64,000 nucleotides of DNA from Candidatus Melainabacteria bacterium (GTDB lineage Bacteria; Cyanobacteriota; Vampirovibrionia; Obscuribacterales; Obscuribacteraceae), in NCBI GenBank assembly GCA_027451745.1, contig DAIDIP010000012.1, positions 41,216 to 105,215 on the forward strand, written 5' to 3'. A program made the translations under genes and the position numbers. Below are positions 1 through 8,540 of the stretch, piece by piece (position 1 is the first letter of the stretch; every line of letters begins with the position of its first letter). The notes beneath the pieces are model-generated. The model was not told the origin of the DNA, did no database searches, and was given only the letters and a program-made list of their open reading frames with translations.

Positions 1-376
1 TATTAGTTAATACACGGAATTGGTCTTCAATAGATTGGAATCCGCCAGCAGCTGATCCTGCCACTACACCGACCCTAAGGGGGTTAAGCGTGGTCATATC
101 TAATTTGGCATCTTCAATTGCCAAATAACTAGCGGCAATAGCCAGTTGAATAAAGCGATCAGTTCGCTTTACTTGTTTTGGTTCCATCCATTTGTTTGGA
201 TCAAAATCTGTAATTTCAGCGGCAATTTTGCTTGCCGGTTGCTGGGCTTCTGGAATACGTGTTACACGTTTTACCCCAGATTTTCCTTGAACAATACCGC
301 GCCAAAATTCGTCTTTGCCGATCCCAACAGAGGAAACAGTACCAATTCCTGTGATTACTACACGTTCTGCTACCAT
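1..376 (-). CDS. fabF: Beta-ketoacyl-ACP synthase II, N-terminal part (cut by window edge)
   Basis: Condensing enzyme of type II fatty acid synthesis, elongating acyl-ACP with malonyl-ACP in the cytoplasm. Translating back from the ATG at 376 gives a protein opening MVAERVVITGIGTVSSVG, the typical FabF/KAS-II N-terminus, followed by the family-like stretch GVVAGSAAGGFQS near residue 105. The active-site Cys-His-His lie beyond the window, so catalytic competence cannot be judged. It follows fabG and acpP on the same strand, the canonical fabG-acpP-fabF order, 82 nt after acpP. Identity is secure; only about 125 residues are visible. Confidence 0.93.
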   Translation of the reverse strand, partial: MVAERVVITGIGTVSSVGIGKDEFWRGIVQGKSGVKRVTRIPEAQQPASKIAAEITDFDPNKWMEPKQVKRTDRFIQLAIAASYLAIEDAKLDMTTLNPLRVGVVAGSAAGGFQSIEDQFRVLTN

Positions 377-458
377 TGATTAAATTGCTTCTAAATAAAA
401 CATATTCCAAGCCCCTTTAGCTGGTGCGAGCCTTTAGTTTTATTTCTATAAGTAGAGT

Positions 459-698
459 CTATACGTGAGCTGATATGTATTTGACAGCTTCGCCTACAGT
501 TGTGATCTTTTCGGCTTCTTCATCTGGAATTTCCATACCAAACTCTTCTTCAAGTGCCATAACTAATTCCACAGTGTCCAGAGAATCTGCACCGAGGTCT
601 TTAGTAAAGCTTGCTTCCATCGTCACTTCATCAGCATTTACGTTGAGCTGAGCGACGGCGACCTTCTTCACTCGTTCGAAGGCTTCCTTTTCTTCCAT
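459..698 (-). CDS. acpP: Acyl carrier protein
   Basis: Small acidic carrier of the growing acyl chain in fatty acid synthesis. The 79-residue product has the family's usual length. It contains the phosphopantetheine attachment motif [10 protein letters not shown], with the modified serine at residue 39, and an acidic recognition helix ([19 protein letters not shown]). A GGGAGG Shine-Dalgarno lies about 12 nt before the ATG, a slightly long spacing. It sits between fabG (207 nt upstream) and fabF (82 nt downstream) on the same strand, so it is probably part of a fab operon, although the long fabG-acpP gap leaves room for its own promoter. Confidence 0.96.
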   Translation of the reverse strand: MEEKEAFERVKKVAVAQLNVNADEVTMEASFTKDLGADSLDTVELVMALEEEFGMEIPDEEAEKITTVGEAVKYISAHV

Positions 699-905
699 AT
701 TACGCTTAATCCTCCCATTGTAAGAAATGCATGAAAACTTGAGCTGGCCGCTTAGAGCGAGCCACGAAAAACTAGAATATCATGCTTAACCATTTAGATT
801 AACAGCTTCGATTGATTCGTAACTACTTTACAAATAATAGCTAAGTACATTTGTCTAATTTATTCGTACTCTGCCAATCCTTGCCCATTAAAGCGAGGCT
901 AAGTT

Positions 906-1685
906 TTATGTATATAATCCGCCACTAACTTCCAATACTTGGCCAGTAACATATGAACCTGGGCCAGCAAAGAACAATACTGCCTGAGCAATGTCTTGTG
1001 GACTACCCATCCTGCCAAGAGGAATTTTCTCAACCACCTTCTTAATTTTATCTTCACCAAGTGCTTTGGTCATATCTGTATCAATAAAACCAGGTGCTAC
1101 AGCATTACTAGTGATATTGCGTGAGGCATACTCTAAAGCAACAGTTTTGGTAAAACCAATAAGTCCAGCTTTGGCAGCAGCATAATTTACCTGACCTGCA
1201 TTGCCATGAACACCAGTAGTGCTAGCAATATTTATAATGCGACCTTGTCTTTGTTTTGACATGATTTTAAGAATAGGTTGTGTAACTTTAAAAGCTGAAG
1301 TTAAATTGGTATCAATAACTGCTTGCCAATGTTCTTCGCTCATACGCATGAATAGATCATCACGAGTAATACCTGCATTATTGACAAGGATGTCAATACG
1401 TCCAAACTTATTCATTACTGTTTCAACCATTTGAGCAATTTGCTCATTATTAGTGACATTGCATGGTGCGGCAATAGCATCTACACCTTGTAATTCGAAT
1501 TCCTTAGCAGTTGCCATACTCAATTCGCCGTTTATATCGTTGATAACAATTTTGGCGCCAGCAGTAGCTAATACAGTGGCTATTGCTTTGCCTATACCTC
1601 TGCCAGAGCCTGTGACAACTGCGACCATACCTTTTAATAAGTCTGACTTTTCCATTCCCTTTTCCATTACATTCGTTGTGCTCAT
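906..1685 (-). CDS. fabG: 3-oxoacyl-ACP reductase
   Basis: NADPH-dependent short-chain dehydrogenase that reduces 3-oxoacyl-ACP in fatty acid elongation. The 259-residue protein has the nucleotide-binding TGSGRGIG at 25-32, NNAG at 102-105, and the catalytic Ser155, Tyr168 and Lys172 with the family's S-x12-Y-x3-K spacing. A GGAG five nt before the ATG at 1685 supports the start. The first about 18 residues precede the Rossmann fold, a little longer than usual, so an internal ATG (residue 7 or 11) is possible. The association with acpP and fabF makes FabG the likely identity rather than another SDR. Confidence 0.93.
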   Translation of the reverse strand: MSTTNVMEKGMEKSDLLKGMVAVVTGSGRGIGKAIATVLATAGAKIVINDINGELSMATAKEFELQGVDAIAAPCNVTNNEQIAQMVETVMNKFGRIDILVNNAGITRDDLFMRMSEEHWQAVIDTNLTSAFKVTQPILKIMSKQRQGRIINIASTTGVHGNAGQVNYAAAKAGLIGFTKTVALEYASRNITSNAVAPGFIDTDMTKALGEDKIKKVVEKIPLGRMGSPQDIAQAVLFFAGPGSYVTGQVLEVSGGLYT

Positions 1686-1812
1686 TATTACTCCAATCCT
1701 TCAATGCATACGCAGATCTTCGATGTCTAGTCACCAGACGGATCTATTGACTACTGATTTGCCTACTAAATAGACATTATCTCAAAGCTCAGCAGCATTA
1801 TCGAATCTTGCT

Positions 1813-2220
1813 TTATGAAAAACCTCTCAGCATGCCGTTTTTAGCGGCTAAAGAGAAGCTAAGCGCATATGCCAAATACAGCAATAATAAGCAATACAAA
1901 AAATGCTTTAAGTTGAAAGTCTGCACATGCTCTTCACTAGACAATGATTGCATCAACAATGACCTAATATGTTCTTCGTTTTAATCTAAACAGGTTACTT
2001 GTATTTTGTAGCAAACTGGAATTTCTTCTTCGCTACTATGGTTTTGTTTGTTTATCTTAGAAGCTAAAGGACGCAATATTACATTGGCGCTCACCATAGC
2101 TAATGTAGTAATAAATGGTACTACAAATCCTAAACCAGCCAAAGTGCCAACAGCTGCTGAGCACCATAATGTTGCTGAAACCTCTAACATTGAGTTCTTC
2201 TCTAAGTATAACGCCAGCAC
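1813..2220 (-). pseudogene. Decayed MgtC/SapB-family membrane protein (C-terminal part)
   Basis: The reading frame from a GTG at 2220 gives EVSATLWCSAAVGTLAGLGF and a second hydrophobic stretch, which match the last transmembrane part of MgtC-family proteins. After SKIN a segment PVCYKIQVTCLD resembles the start of the C-terminal ACT-like domain. A TAA at 1981-1983 stops the frame, but the same frame stays open to 1813 and continues family-like (EEHIRSLLMQSLSSEEHVQ). The N-terminal membrane half is absent: a TAG sits directly before 2220 and the TPR gene begins at 2263 on the other strand. This is a remnant with a missing 5' half and an internal stop. A short functional 79-residue membrane protein is less likely. 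The rest of the 1686-2262 gap shows nothing else recognisable. Confidence 0.6.
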
Positions 2221-2262
2221 CTAGCGCTTTATGCTGAATTTCGATTAAAATGATCTACCATT

Positions 2263-3702
2263 ATGATAAACATGAAAAAGCATCTTTATCTTTTAGTCCT
2301 TTCAGTTCTGTTTGTAGGACAGCTATTTTCTATTGCTCTGGCACAAGATGAAGACCCTGTCCTGAAACAACAAGCATTTACTTTTTATCAGCAAGCAATT
2401 CGTGCTTATCAAACAGAAGATTTTCAAAAGGCAGCCGAGTTGGCTAAACAAGCCGCCGATTTAGACAATCAGAATAAACAGTTCTATCATTTAGAAGCTT
2501 TGTCTTATGCTCAAACTGGTGAAAATGAACTGGCATTCACTGCTTTCCGGGAGGCTTTAGCTCTCGATTTCAACTTTATCCAATGCCGCAATAATTTAGG
2601 ACTTTTACAGCTCAAGCTAGGCAAATTGGACGATGCAAAACAAACTTTTCTTGAATGCATAAAAATCCAACCTGATTATCCGGATGCTCATTATCATTTA
2701 GGAGAAATCTGGCAAAAAAAAGGTGACTTAGATGCGGCTATTGAAGAATATGAAACTGCCACTCGACTCAATCCTAATTATTTTGAGGCTCAGCGTGACT
2801 TGGGACTTGCTATTTATGAAAAAGCAAGCTCAGGTTTAAGTGATATATCAGATTGCGAAGAAAAGCTCAAAGTTGCTGAAAAGCTTGCCCCAACTAATCC
2901 AATGATTCATTATCATCTGGGTAATATTTATTGTTCGGCTGGCAAATATGACGAAGCAGAAAATGAATTCAAAATTGCCTTGAGTCTTGATCCAAAACTA
3001 GCTGCTGCCCATTACGAGCTTGGAAAATTGCGTTACTTCCGCGGCGATCCAAATCGCTCATTAGTGGAAATGAATATTGCTAGCAAAATCAGTCCCACTT
3101 ATTCAGAAGGAAAAAAATATCCTGCTATAGACATAGCTGCTCTTAAAACTATCATGGCTAAAAGCTATGAAGTAAAAGAAGACTATAAACGAGCAGCAAG
3201 CTTTTGGAGTGATGTGTCAGCAATGACAAAAGATAATAAAGCCCTTTTGAAACATATAACTAAACTAGAAAAGCAAAAACCGGAGCAGGATCGCAAAAAA
3301 GTTAGCTGTCAGGATAGTGAGGTGCAGTCAATGCTGGTTAAAGGTATTACTCAATCCGATTCAAAAGAATTTGATGCTGCAAAATCAACTTTTGAAAGCA
3401 TGACTTTGAATTACCCTCATTGTTTTGAGGGATGGCAGAATCTTGGTGCTTTGGAAGAAGCTCAAAGTAACTTGCAATCTGCAATGGCTGACTACAAAAA
3501 AGCTATGGAATTGTCTCCCACTTATGATGGACTTTATTTTAATATGGCTTATTTACTAGAAAAAATGGGGCTTCTTGCTGAAGCAGGAAATATGTACCAG
3601 CAATTTCACGTTTTATCAGGCAAGTATCCTTATGACTCAAGGCATATTGTAGGTTTAGAACAAGAGTATGCAAGACAGCAAGCGCGAATGCGTGGTAAAT
3701 AA
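2263..3702 (+). CDS. Exported tetratricopeptide-repeat protein
   Basis: Protein of 479 residues with a signal peptide (Lys-Lys, then a hydrophobic run ending in ALA before QDEDP, about residue 27), so it acts outside the cytoplasm. At least six TPR units cover about residues 35-275 (for example DAHYHLGEIWQKKGDLDAAI, IHYHLGNIYCSAGKYDEAE). Another two to three follow at about 365-460 after a charged linker. TPR arrays are protein-binding scaffolds; nothing shows the partner. The ATG at 2263 has no clear Shine-Dalgarno, and the in-frame ATG at codon 4 is an alternative. It ends 33 nt before panB on the same strand, so co-transcription is likely, but a functional link is not evident. Confidence 0.8.
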   Translation: MINMKKHLYLLVLSVLFVGQLFSIALAQDEDPVLKQQAFTFYQQAIRAYQTEDFQKAAELAKQAADLDNQNKQFYHLEALSYAQTGENELAFTAFREALALDFNFIQCRNNLGLLQLKLGKLDDAKQTFLECIKIQPDYPDAHYHLGEIWQKKGDLDAAIEEYETATRLNPNYFEAQRDLGLAIYEKASSGLSDISDCEEKLKVAEKLAPTNPMIHYHLGNIYCSAGKYDEAENEFKIALSLDPKLAAAHYELGKLRYFRGDPNRSLVEMNIASKISPTYSEGKKYPAIDIAALKTIMAKSYEVKEDYKRAASFWSDVSAMTKDNKALLKHITKLEKQKPEQDRKKVSCQDSEVQSMLVKGITQSDSKEFDAAKSTFESMTLNYPHCFEGWQNLGALEEAQSNLQSAMADYKKAMELSPTYDGLYFNMAYLLEKMGLLAEAGNMYQQFHVLSGKYPYDSRHIVGLEQEYARQQARMRGK

Positions 3703-3735
3703 AATCAAATACGTAAAATAAAAGGCAGGTAAATA

Positions 3736-4596
3736 ATGGCTCAAGTCACTACTCTCACTCTTAAACAATACAAAGAACAAAAGAAAAAAATAGTTTCTTT
3801 GACTGCTTACGATTATTCAACTGCCCAAGTCCTGGACCGCAACGGGGTGGATGTCATTCTTGTTGGCGATAGTCTAGCAATGGTTGTCCTTGGTCATAAA
3901 ACAACCCAGCCTGTAACTGTGGATCAAATGATTCATCATACTCAAGCAGTAATGCGTGGTGTTCAGCGAGCCATGGTAATAGCTGATATGCCATTTATGA
4001 GCTACCAAGAAGACGTAAAAGAAGCAGTAAAAAATGCTGGACGCTTTATTAAAGAAGCTGGCGCTCATGCCGTTAAACTAGAAGGAGCTAATAGACTCGC
4101 TCTTGAAACAATTGAACGTTTAGTAGATATTGGTATACCAGTAATGGGACACTTAGGATTTACACCCCAGTCAGTTCATGCTTTAGGTGGCTTTAGAGTG
4201 CAGGGTAAAACAGCTGAAAAAGCGATGAAATTGATGAACGATGCGCAAGCCCTAGAACGCGTAGGCGTCTTTGGTATGGTATTAGAAATGGTGCCTTCTA
4301 CTGTAGCCAAACTTATCACTCAAAATCTTGAAGTGCCAACTATTGGTATTGGTGCTGGCTCAGATTGTGATGGACAAATTTTAGTTGTAGACGATATGTT
4401 GGGCAAATTTACTGATTTTAAACCAACTTTTGTCAGACAATATGCCAACTTAGCTGACATAACTAGCAAAGCTATAACAAGCTATGTAGATGATGTGCGC
4501 ACTAGCAATTATCCAAACGACAAAGAAAGCTTCCGTTTGTCTAGTGAAGAAGAAGCAGCCTTTTTATCTTTAATAGGCAGTAAGGCCTTTAACTAA
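3736..4596 (+). CDS. panB: 3-methyl-2-oxobutanoate hydroxymethyltransferase
   Basis: First committed step of pantothenate (CoA) synthesis: it transfers a hydroxymethyl group from methylene-tetrahydrofolate to 2-oxoisovalerate to give ketopantoate. The 286 residues match the family's length. Family motifs appear in order: LTAYDYSTAQ, the metal-binding VGDSLAMVVLG, MVIADMPFMSY, GHLGFTPQSVHALGGF, and TIGIGAGSDCDGQILV near the C-terminus. An AGGCAGG Shine-Dalgarno lies 6 nt before the ATG. No panC or panD is present in the window. Confidence 0.96.
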   Translation: MAQVTTLTLKQYKEQKKKIVSLTAYDYSTAQVLDRNGVDVILVGDSLAMVVLGHKTTQPVTVDQMIHHTQAVMRGVQRAMVIADMPFMSYQEDVKEAVKNAGRFIKEAGAHAVKLEGANRLALETIERLVDIGIPVMGHLGFTPQSVHALGGFRVQGKTAEKAMKLMNDAQALERVGVFGMVLEMVPSTVAKLITQNLEVPTIGIGAGSDCDGQILVVDDMLGKFTDFKPTFVRQYANLADITSKAITSYVDDVRTSNYPNDKESFRLSSEEEAAFLSLIGSKAFN

Positions 4597-4641
4597 GCAC
4601 TGCTTCGCCTTCGTTTCACTCGGCTCAACGCAAAGGGGCTT

Positions 4642-4666
4642 CAGCAACGTAACGCATACGTTGCTG
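4642..4666. terminator. Perfect hairpin between convergent genes
   Basis: A 10-bp perfect inverted repeat (CAGCAACGTA / TACGTTGCTG) with a 5-nt loop lies between panB (ends 4596) and the convergent zinc-ribbon gene (ends 4720). The place suits a bidirectional terminator, but neither side has a run of T, so rho-independent action is not certain. The surrounding 100 nt look more GC-rich than the rest and could belong to a dispersed repeat. Confidence 0.45.
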
Positions 4667-4719
4667 TACTTCGGACGCCTAGCACCTATCGGCACTCTTC
4701 GTTTTACTGAATTTTGTGT

Positions 4720-4956
4720 TTAACCGCAAGGACAACAAGATTTTGGTTTGGCTGGATTGCTAGCACATGCTTCGCCTTGAGCGGCGGACTTGTTGTTGCC
4801 AGCTTTGGCGTTAGCCGTGACAAAATTGACACCCCAAATACGAGCTAGATCAGTGCTATTGCAGTGAGCACAATTAACTGAGGACGAATCATTCATTGAT
4901 CTTTCAACAGCAAAAATTTGCTCGCATTTTTTGCAACGATATTCGTATTCTGGCAT
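4720..4956 (-). CDS. FmdB-family zinc ribbon protein
   Basis: Small protein (78 residues from this start) opening MPEYEYRCKKCEQIF, the typical FmdB/zinc-ribbon N-terminus, with a second CxxC pair (VNCAHCNS) completing a four-cysteine zinc site. The tail is rich in Ala, Lys and Cys and ends SCCPCG. The start is placed at the ATG at 4956 because a GGGAGA Shine-Dalgarno sits about 9 nt upstream; the longer reading frame would need a TTG two codons earlier. Family members are called putative regulatory proteins, but their molecular role is unknown. It is followed on the same strand by the RseP-like protease gene but is separated from it in the direction of transcription by that gene's own reading frame start upstream, so operon membership is uncertain. 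Confidence 0.8.
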   Translation of the reverse strand: MPEYEYRCKKCEQIFAVERSMNDSSSVNCAHCNSTDLARIWGVNFVTANAKAGNNKSAAQGEACASNPAKPKSCCPCG

Positions 4957-5000
4957 GGTCAATTTCTCCCTAATTAACGTGCTTGCTAATTGTTCGCTAT

Positions 5001-6248
5001 TTAGTGTGTTGTAGCAGGTGCAGTTTGTGTTTTATCACTGTCTGCCTTTTGCTTTAATTCTTCTTGATCTTGTTTTTTAGATTTAAGATCTAATTTGCCT
5101 GTCAGTAAAGCACTAAGATCGTTGACCATAATTAGCGCCATTAGCAATAACAAACTAACAAATCCCCATCTCACTATTTCATTATGAACCTTCTCATTCA
5201 TCGGTTTGCCGCGAACACCTTCTAGCAACATAACTGCTACATGCATGCCGTCAAGAGGTGGTATTGGCAAAATATTTACTATAGCTAAATCAAGACTAAT
5301 CAATACTGTAAACAAGAATAATTGAGTCCAATCTTGGCGAGCAATATCAGCCCCGATTTTTATAACTGCTAACACACCATGTATATCTTGGAAGCCCGGC
5401 ACTGCCTGTCCTTGAGCATTCTTTCCACCATGGGTCAGTCCTGCCCAGACACCAGAAACAAGCTGTCCTAAAGCATCAAACATGCTCATAGACAAAGACC
5501 ATAGTTTTTTGGCCGCAGACCAAGCAACATTAGCGTTTTCGCCTTCCGCTTTGTGATAAACAACTGGTCCTTTGCCAACTAAAGCCATACCCACTTTGCC
5601 GGCATCATTGGTTTTCATTGCAATAGTTATTGGCTCAGCTTTTTCATCAACTTTGCGCTTAAGCTCAATTTTTACTTCTTCATTTTTATGTCCAGTCAAT
5701 ATTTTGACAGCATCAGCTGGACTGCCAACAAATTGTCCATTAATGCGAACAATTTCATCCTCTGTGCGAATACCAGCATTAGCAGCAATAGGATTTTCTT
5801 TGACTAAAGCATAAACAACTGTGGCTTGCGAAGGCTCACCAAGCGTTGTGAGCATAGCAATCATGACAAAATAAGCAAAAACGACATTAAAAGCAACACC
5901 AGCTGATGCTACTAAAATTCTTTGCCAAATAGGGAATTTTTTGAATGGCTTGAGAGGGACATCAAGATTATTCTGCATGGCAGACTCATCACCTAATTCA
6001 GGTATAAGAACATAGCCACCTACTAGGCAAGCGTGGACCTTGAACTCAGTGCCCCATTTTTTGCCAATAGTCCAGGTTGGACCAAAAGGCAGACCAAAAC
6101 CAAATACAGGTGTTTGGAAGCCAAATAGACGGGCTACAGAAAAATGCCCACATTCATGCACAATGATAAGCACGCTCAATATTAGAAGCATGACTATCAC
6201 TGCCAAGAATTGCAGACCGAACTCATGGAGTGAAAAAGCAAAATGCAA
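5001..6248 (-). CDS. rseP: Site-2 (M50/RseP-like) intramembrane metalloprotease
   Basis: Membrane zinc protease that cuts transmembrane segments of substrates such as anti-sigma factors or signal peptides. The 415-residue protein has the zinc motif HECGH at residues 31-35 in the first membrane helix and a PDZ-like domain at about 145-225 (IRTEDEIVRINGQFVGSPADA). A C-terminal membrane block carries NILPIPPLDG, whose Asp is the third zinc ligand. The tail is charged (KSKKQDQEELKQK). The layout matches RseP/MmpA with one PDZ domain. It lies 45 nt upstream (in transcription) of the zinc-ribbon gene and just downstream of the SpoIID-like gene. The substrate is unknown; no sigma/anti-sigma pair is nearby. 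Confidence 0.88.
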   Translation of the reverse strand: MHFAFSLHEFGLQFLAVIVMLLILSVLIIVHECGHFSVARLFGFQTPVFGFGLPFGPTWTIGKKWGTEFKVHACLVGGYVLIPELGDESAMQNNLDVPLKPFKKFPIWQRILVASAGVAFNVVFAYFVMIAMLTTLGEPSQATVVYALVKENPIAANAGIRTEDEIVRINGQFVGSPADAVKILTGHKNEEVKIELKRKVDEKAEPITIAMKTNDAGKVGMALVGKGPVVYHKAEGENANVAWSAAKKLWSLSMSMFDALGQLVSGVWAGLTHGGKNAQGQAVPGFQDIHGVLAVIKIGADIARQDWTQLFLFTVLISLDLAIVNILPIPPLDGMHVAVMLLEGVRGKPMNEKVHNEIVRWGFVSLLLLMALIMVNDLSALLTGKLDLKSKKQDQEELKQKADSDKTQTAPATTH

Positions 6249-6293
6249 CCTTAAGTCCTCATTATAGATATAAACTGAATTATAACAGGTAAA

Positions 6294-7934
6294 TTAATAG
6301 TCAATCGACACGCCATTATAGTAATAGCATAAGATTTGAGCGGCATTATAGCCGTGCTTGGCTAATGCCTTAGCGCCCCACTGAGATAATCCTAAACCGT
6401 GTCCAAAACCTTTGCCATTAAAAATATAGGCAGTTTCAGCAGGTGTAACATTAAAATTTGAGCTAGGAAGACTAAAGTATTTGCGAGCTGCTTCGCCCGA
6501 GATTATGCGACTATTATTTGAGCCATTAACTAATATATGAGTGGCATGTCCAGAAGGTGATTTTGCCAAAATGGCTATTGAAAGCACTTGCCCTATATCT
6601 TTTGGTAGTCCACTTTCGGTTTGCAAAATAGTGTAATTTTTAGTCCAACTATATAAAGGTGCTTCTTGGTCAAAGTCGGCCACAGCTTTTAAATAAGGTA
6701 CTGGTCTATGCCAGACATTTTCTGCTATTTCTGTGTTGCCTCCGCTGGCACTGTGAAAATAAGCACAAATTGGCTTGCCATCATATTTAAGTACTAAACC
6801 CTTAGTTGCAAAAACTGCATCATTAGTTTGTTGACTTTCAGATCTAACACCCAGATACATTTGATCTTCTGTATTATCTTTCAAGTCATACCCTGCACTA
6901 CCATGCTTACCCCTATTGGCTACAGCATAAGAACGGGCAGCAATTGCCTGTGCTTTTAATGCTTCAGCTGGCCATAAACTTGGCATTTCTGATGGCACCA
7001 CCGAGAGTAAATAATCTTCTAAATCAAGTACATTTATAATGCTGAAATTGCTCGCTGTCTTATCTTCGCCATTAAACTTGTTTGAGATTGTATTTCGTCT
7101 AATTAAAAAGGCGCCTCGATACATACGATCATTTAAAGCCAAAACACCTTGCCCGGTTTCGCTTGATGCTGGTTTTATTGTATAAGTCAAATTTTCTATT
7201 GGTAGAATTAAACTATCAGCCTTTGTCATCCAATCTTGAGGCGTTTTTTTGCTTGCTTTTGGGGCAATACTAGTTGTATAGACAACTGCCCTAACTGAAT
7301 TATCAGTGTTTTCACTACTATATGTTTTTGCTAGTTGTTGCAAGGCTAAATAATGTTCTTTAGCTGGCTGTAAAACCAATTGATCGTCTTGTGCTTGTAA
7401 TTTCCATTCGCTTTGAGCCGGTAAATTGGCTAGCACTTCGCCGTTTGAATTATTAATTAATTGAGCGCCGTCAACTATTGCTATTCTGACATTTTGCATA
7501 TTTAAGCCAATACCAATTCTAATTTCGGTGCTTGTGTACACAGAAATTGGCTTCACTGGTACTACATTTGTAGTCGAGTCAGGCAAAGCCTGAGCATCGG
7601 CGCGCAGCTGTTTAATTGGACAACCAGCACTAGCTTGATCAGATTGCTTTACATTAGTACGAGGAACTGCTCTTTTGATTGTAACTGAGCTGTCTGTTGT
7701 GCCAAGTGGCAATAGTCTATGTGTTTGTGCAGAACTATGGGTGGCACTTTTAACCTGGCTATAGAATGGCTCATTAGCAGGATAATAATTTTGTTTAGTT
7801 ACGGGGAATTGACTATTATCTTTCTTATGATGAAAAAACCAAAAAGCTTGTGCCGGTGATACCACCGCTAGTGATTGACACAATGCAGTAAGTGTAATAA
7901 TTGCGCTGTATTTAAGCGAATTTCTAGCTATCAA
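6294..7934 (-). CDS. SpoIID/LytB-domain exported protein
   Basis: Protein of 546 residues with an N-terminal hydrophobic signal ending in PAQA before FWFFHHKK (about residue 30), then a low-complexity stretch and a putative beta-rich region. The SpoIID domain occupies about residues 300-545: LEDYLLSVVPSEMPSLWPAEALKAQA, a Ser/Gly-rich HSASGGNTE, and the C-terminal GKGFGHGLGLSQWGAKAL. In sporulating Firmicutes SpoIID is a peptidoglycan lytic transglycosylase. In non-sporulating lineages, including cyanobacteria, homologs are common cell-wall proteins. This suggests a wall-remodelling role in the envelope rather than sporulation, as no spore genes are near. Confidence 0.85.
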   Translation of the reverse strand: MIARNSLKYSAIITLTALCQSLAVVSPAQAFWFFHHKKDNSQFPVTKQNYYPANEPFYSQVKSATHSSAQTHRLLPLGTTDSSVTIKRAVPRTNVKQSDQASAGCPIKQLRADAQALPDSTTNVVPVKPISVYTSTEIRIGIGLNMQNVRIAIVDGAQLINNSNGEVLANLPAQSEWKLQAQDDQLVLQPAKEHYLALQQLAKTYSSENTDNSVRAVVYTTSIAPKASKKTPQDWMTKADSLILPIENLTYTIKPASSETGQGVLALNDRMYRGAFLIRRNTISNKFNGEDKTASNFSIINVLDLEDYLLSVVPSEMPSLWPAEALKAQAIAARSYAVANRGKHGSAGYDLKDNTEDQMYLGVRSESQQTNDAVFATKGLVLKYDGKPICAYFHSASGGNTEIAENVWHRPVPYLKAVADFDQEAPLYSWTKNYTILQTESGLPKDIGQVLSIAILAKSPSGHATHILVNGSNNSRIISGEAARKYFSLPSSNFNVTPAETAYIFNGKGFGHGLGLSQWGAKALAKHGYNAAQILCYYYNGVSIDY

Positions 7935-8087
7935 ATTATTCTCTGGATTCTAGTTGTAGGCAGCAATCTATATTTTAATTGTCAGGACTAATTTAGCAAG
8001 CAATATTAGTTGTCAGGAGATTAAAAACTTACCCTTTAAGGTATTACCGTAGAGTAAAATTTATTTTGCTAATAAAAAGAAGCGCAT

Positions 8088-8540
8088 ATGCTCACCCTGA
8101 AAAAATCCTGGAAAGACCCACTTGTTATTGCGCTTATTGCGCTCAATTTGTATTTTGTCGGTTATACAGTCCATGCTGGTTGGAATTTAGTTTGGCCAAC
8201 AGTATCTGGCACCGTGACCAGTGCATATGCAAAAGCAATAGCAGAACCTGGGCGAATGAATTATTATGGCAAATACCTGTTATTGCTAACCTACACATAT
8301 AACTATGATGCAACCTTGCATGAGAATACAGAGGTTGTAGATCAATTTGAGTCAAAAGAATTATGTGATGCAGTTGCAGCCAGATACCAAGGCAAGACGA
8401 TCAAAGTGTATATCAATCCATTTAATCATAATATGTCAATCTTAAGCCCTGGCAAAAACTTTTTTGCTGTCTTGATAACTAGTGTACTGGCAGCATTTCT
8501 ATCGGCATCTGTTCTTTTCAAAAAGTCTGATGCTACCTAG
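8088..8540 (+). CDS. Small two-helix membrane protein, DUF3592-like
   Basis: The 150-residue protein has a hydrophobic helix at about 12-35, a soluble beta-rich middle (LLLTYTYNYDATLHENTEV, then GKTIKVYINPFNHNMSIL) and a second hydrophobic helix at about 122-142. The pattern (helix, SGTVTSA strand, Y-x-Y strand, V-Y-x-N-P, helix) resembles DUF3592 proteins, whose function is unknown. The ATG at 8088 has only a weak purine stretch upstream (AAGAAGC). It converges with the ATP synthase gamma gene and overlaps its 3' end by 4 nt, so no terminator separates the two. Confidence 0.6.
   Translation: MLTLKKSWKDPLVIALIALNLYFVGYTVHAGWNLVWPTVSGTVTSAYAKAIAEPGRMNYYGKYLLLLTYTYNYDATLHENTEVVDQFESKELCDAVAARYQGKTIKVYINPFNHNMSILSPGKNFFAVLITSVLAAFLSASVLFKKSDAT

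Noticed and set aside
1453..1773. Plus-strand open frame of 106 residues
   Set aside because: Antisense to fabG, whose motifs are unambiguous; no ribosome binding site or family similarity.
8066..8302. Alternative plus-strand frame of 78 residues
   Set aside because: Lies across the start of the 150-residue membrane protein in another frame; composition is not protein-like.
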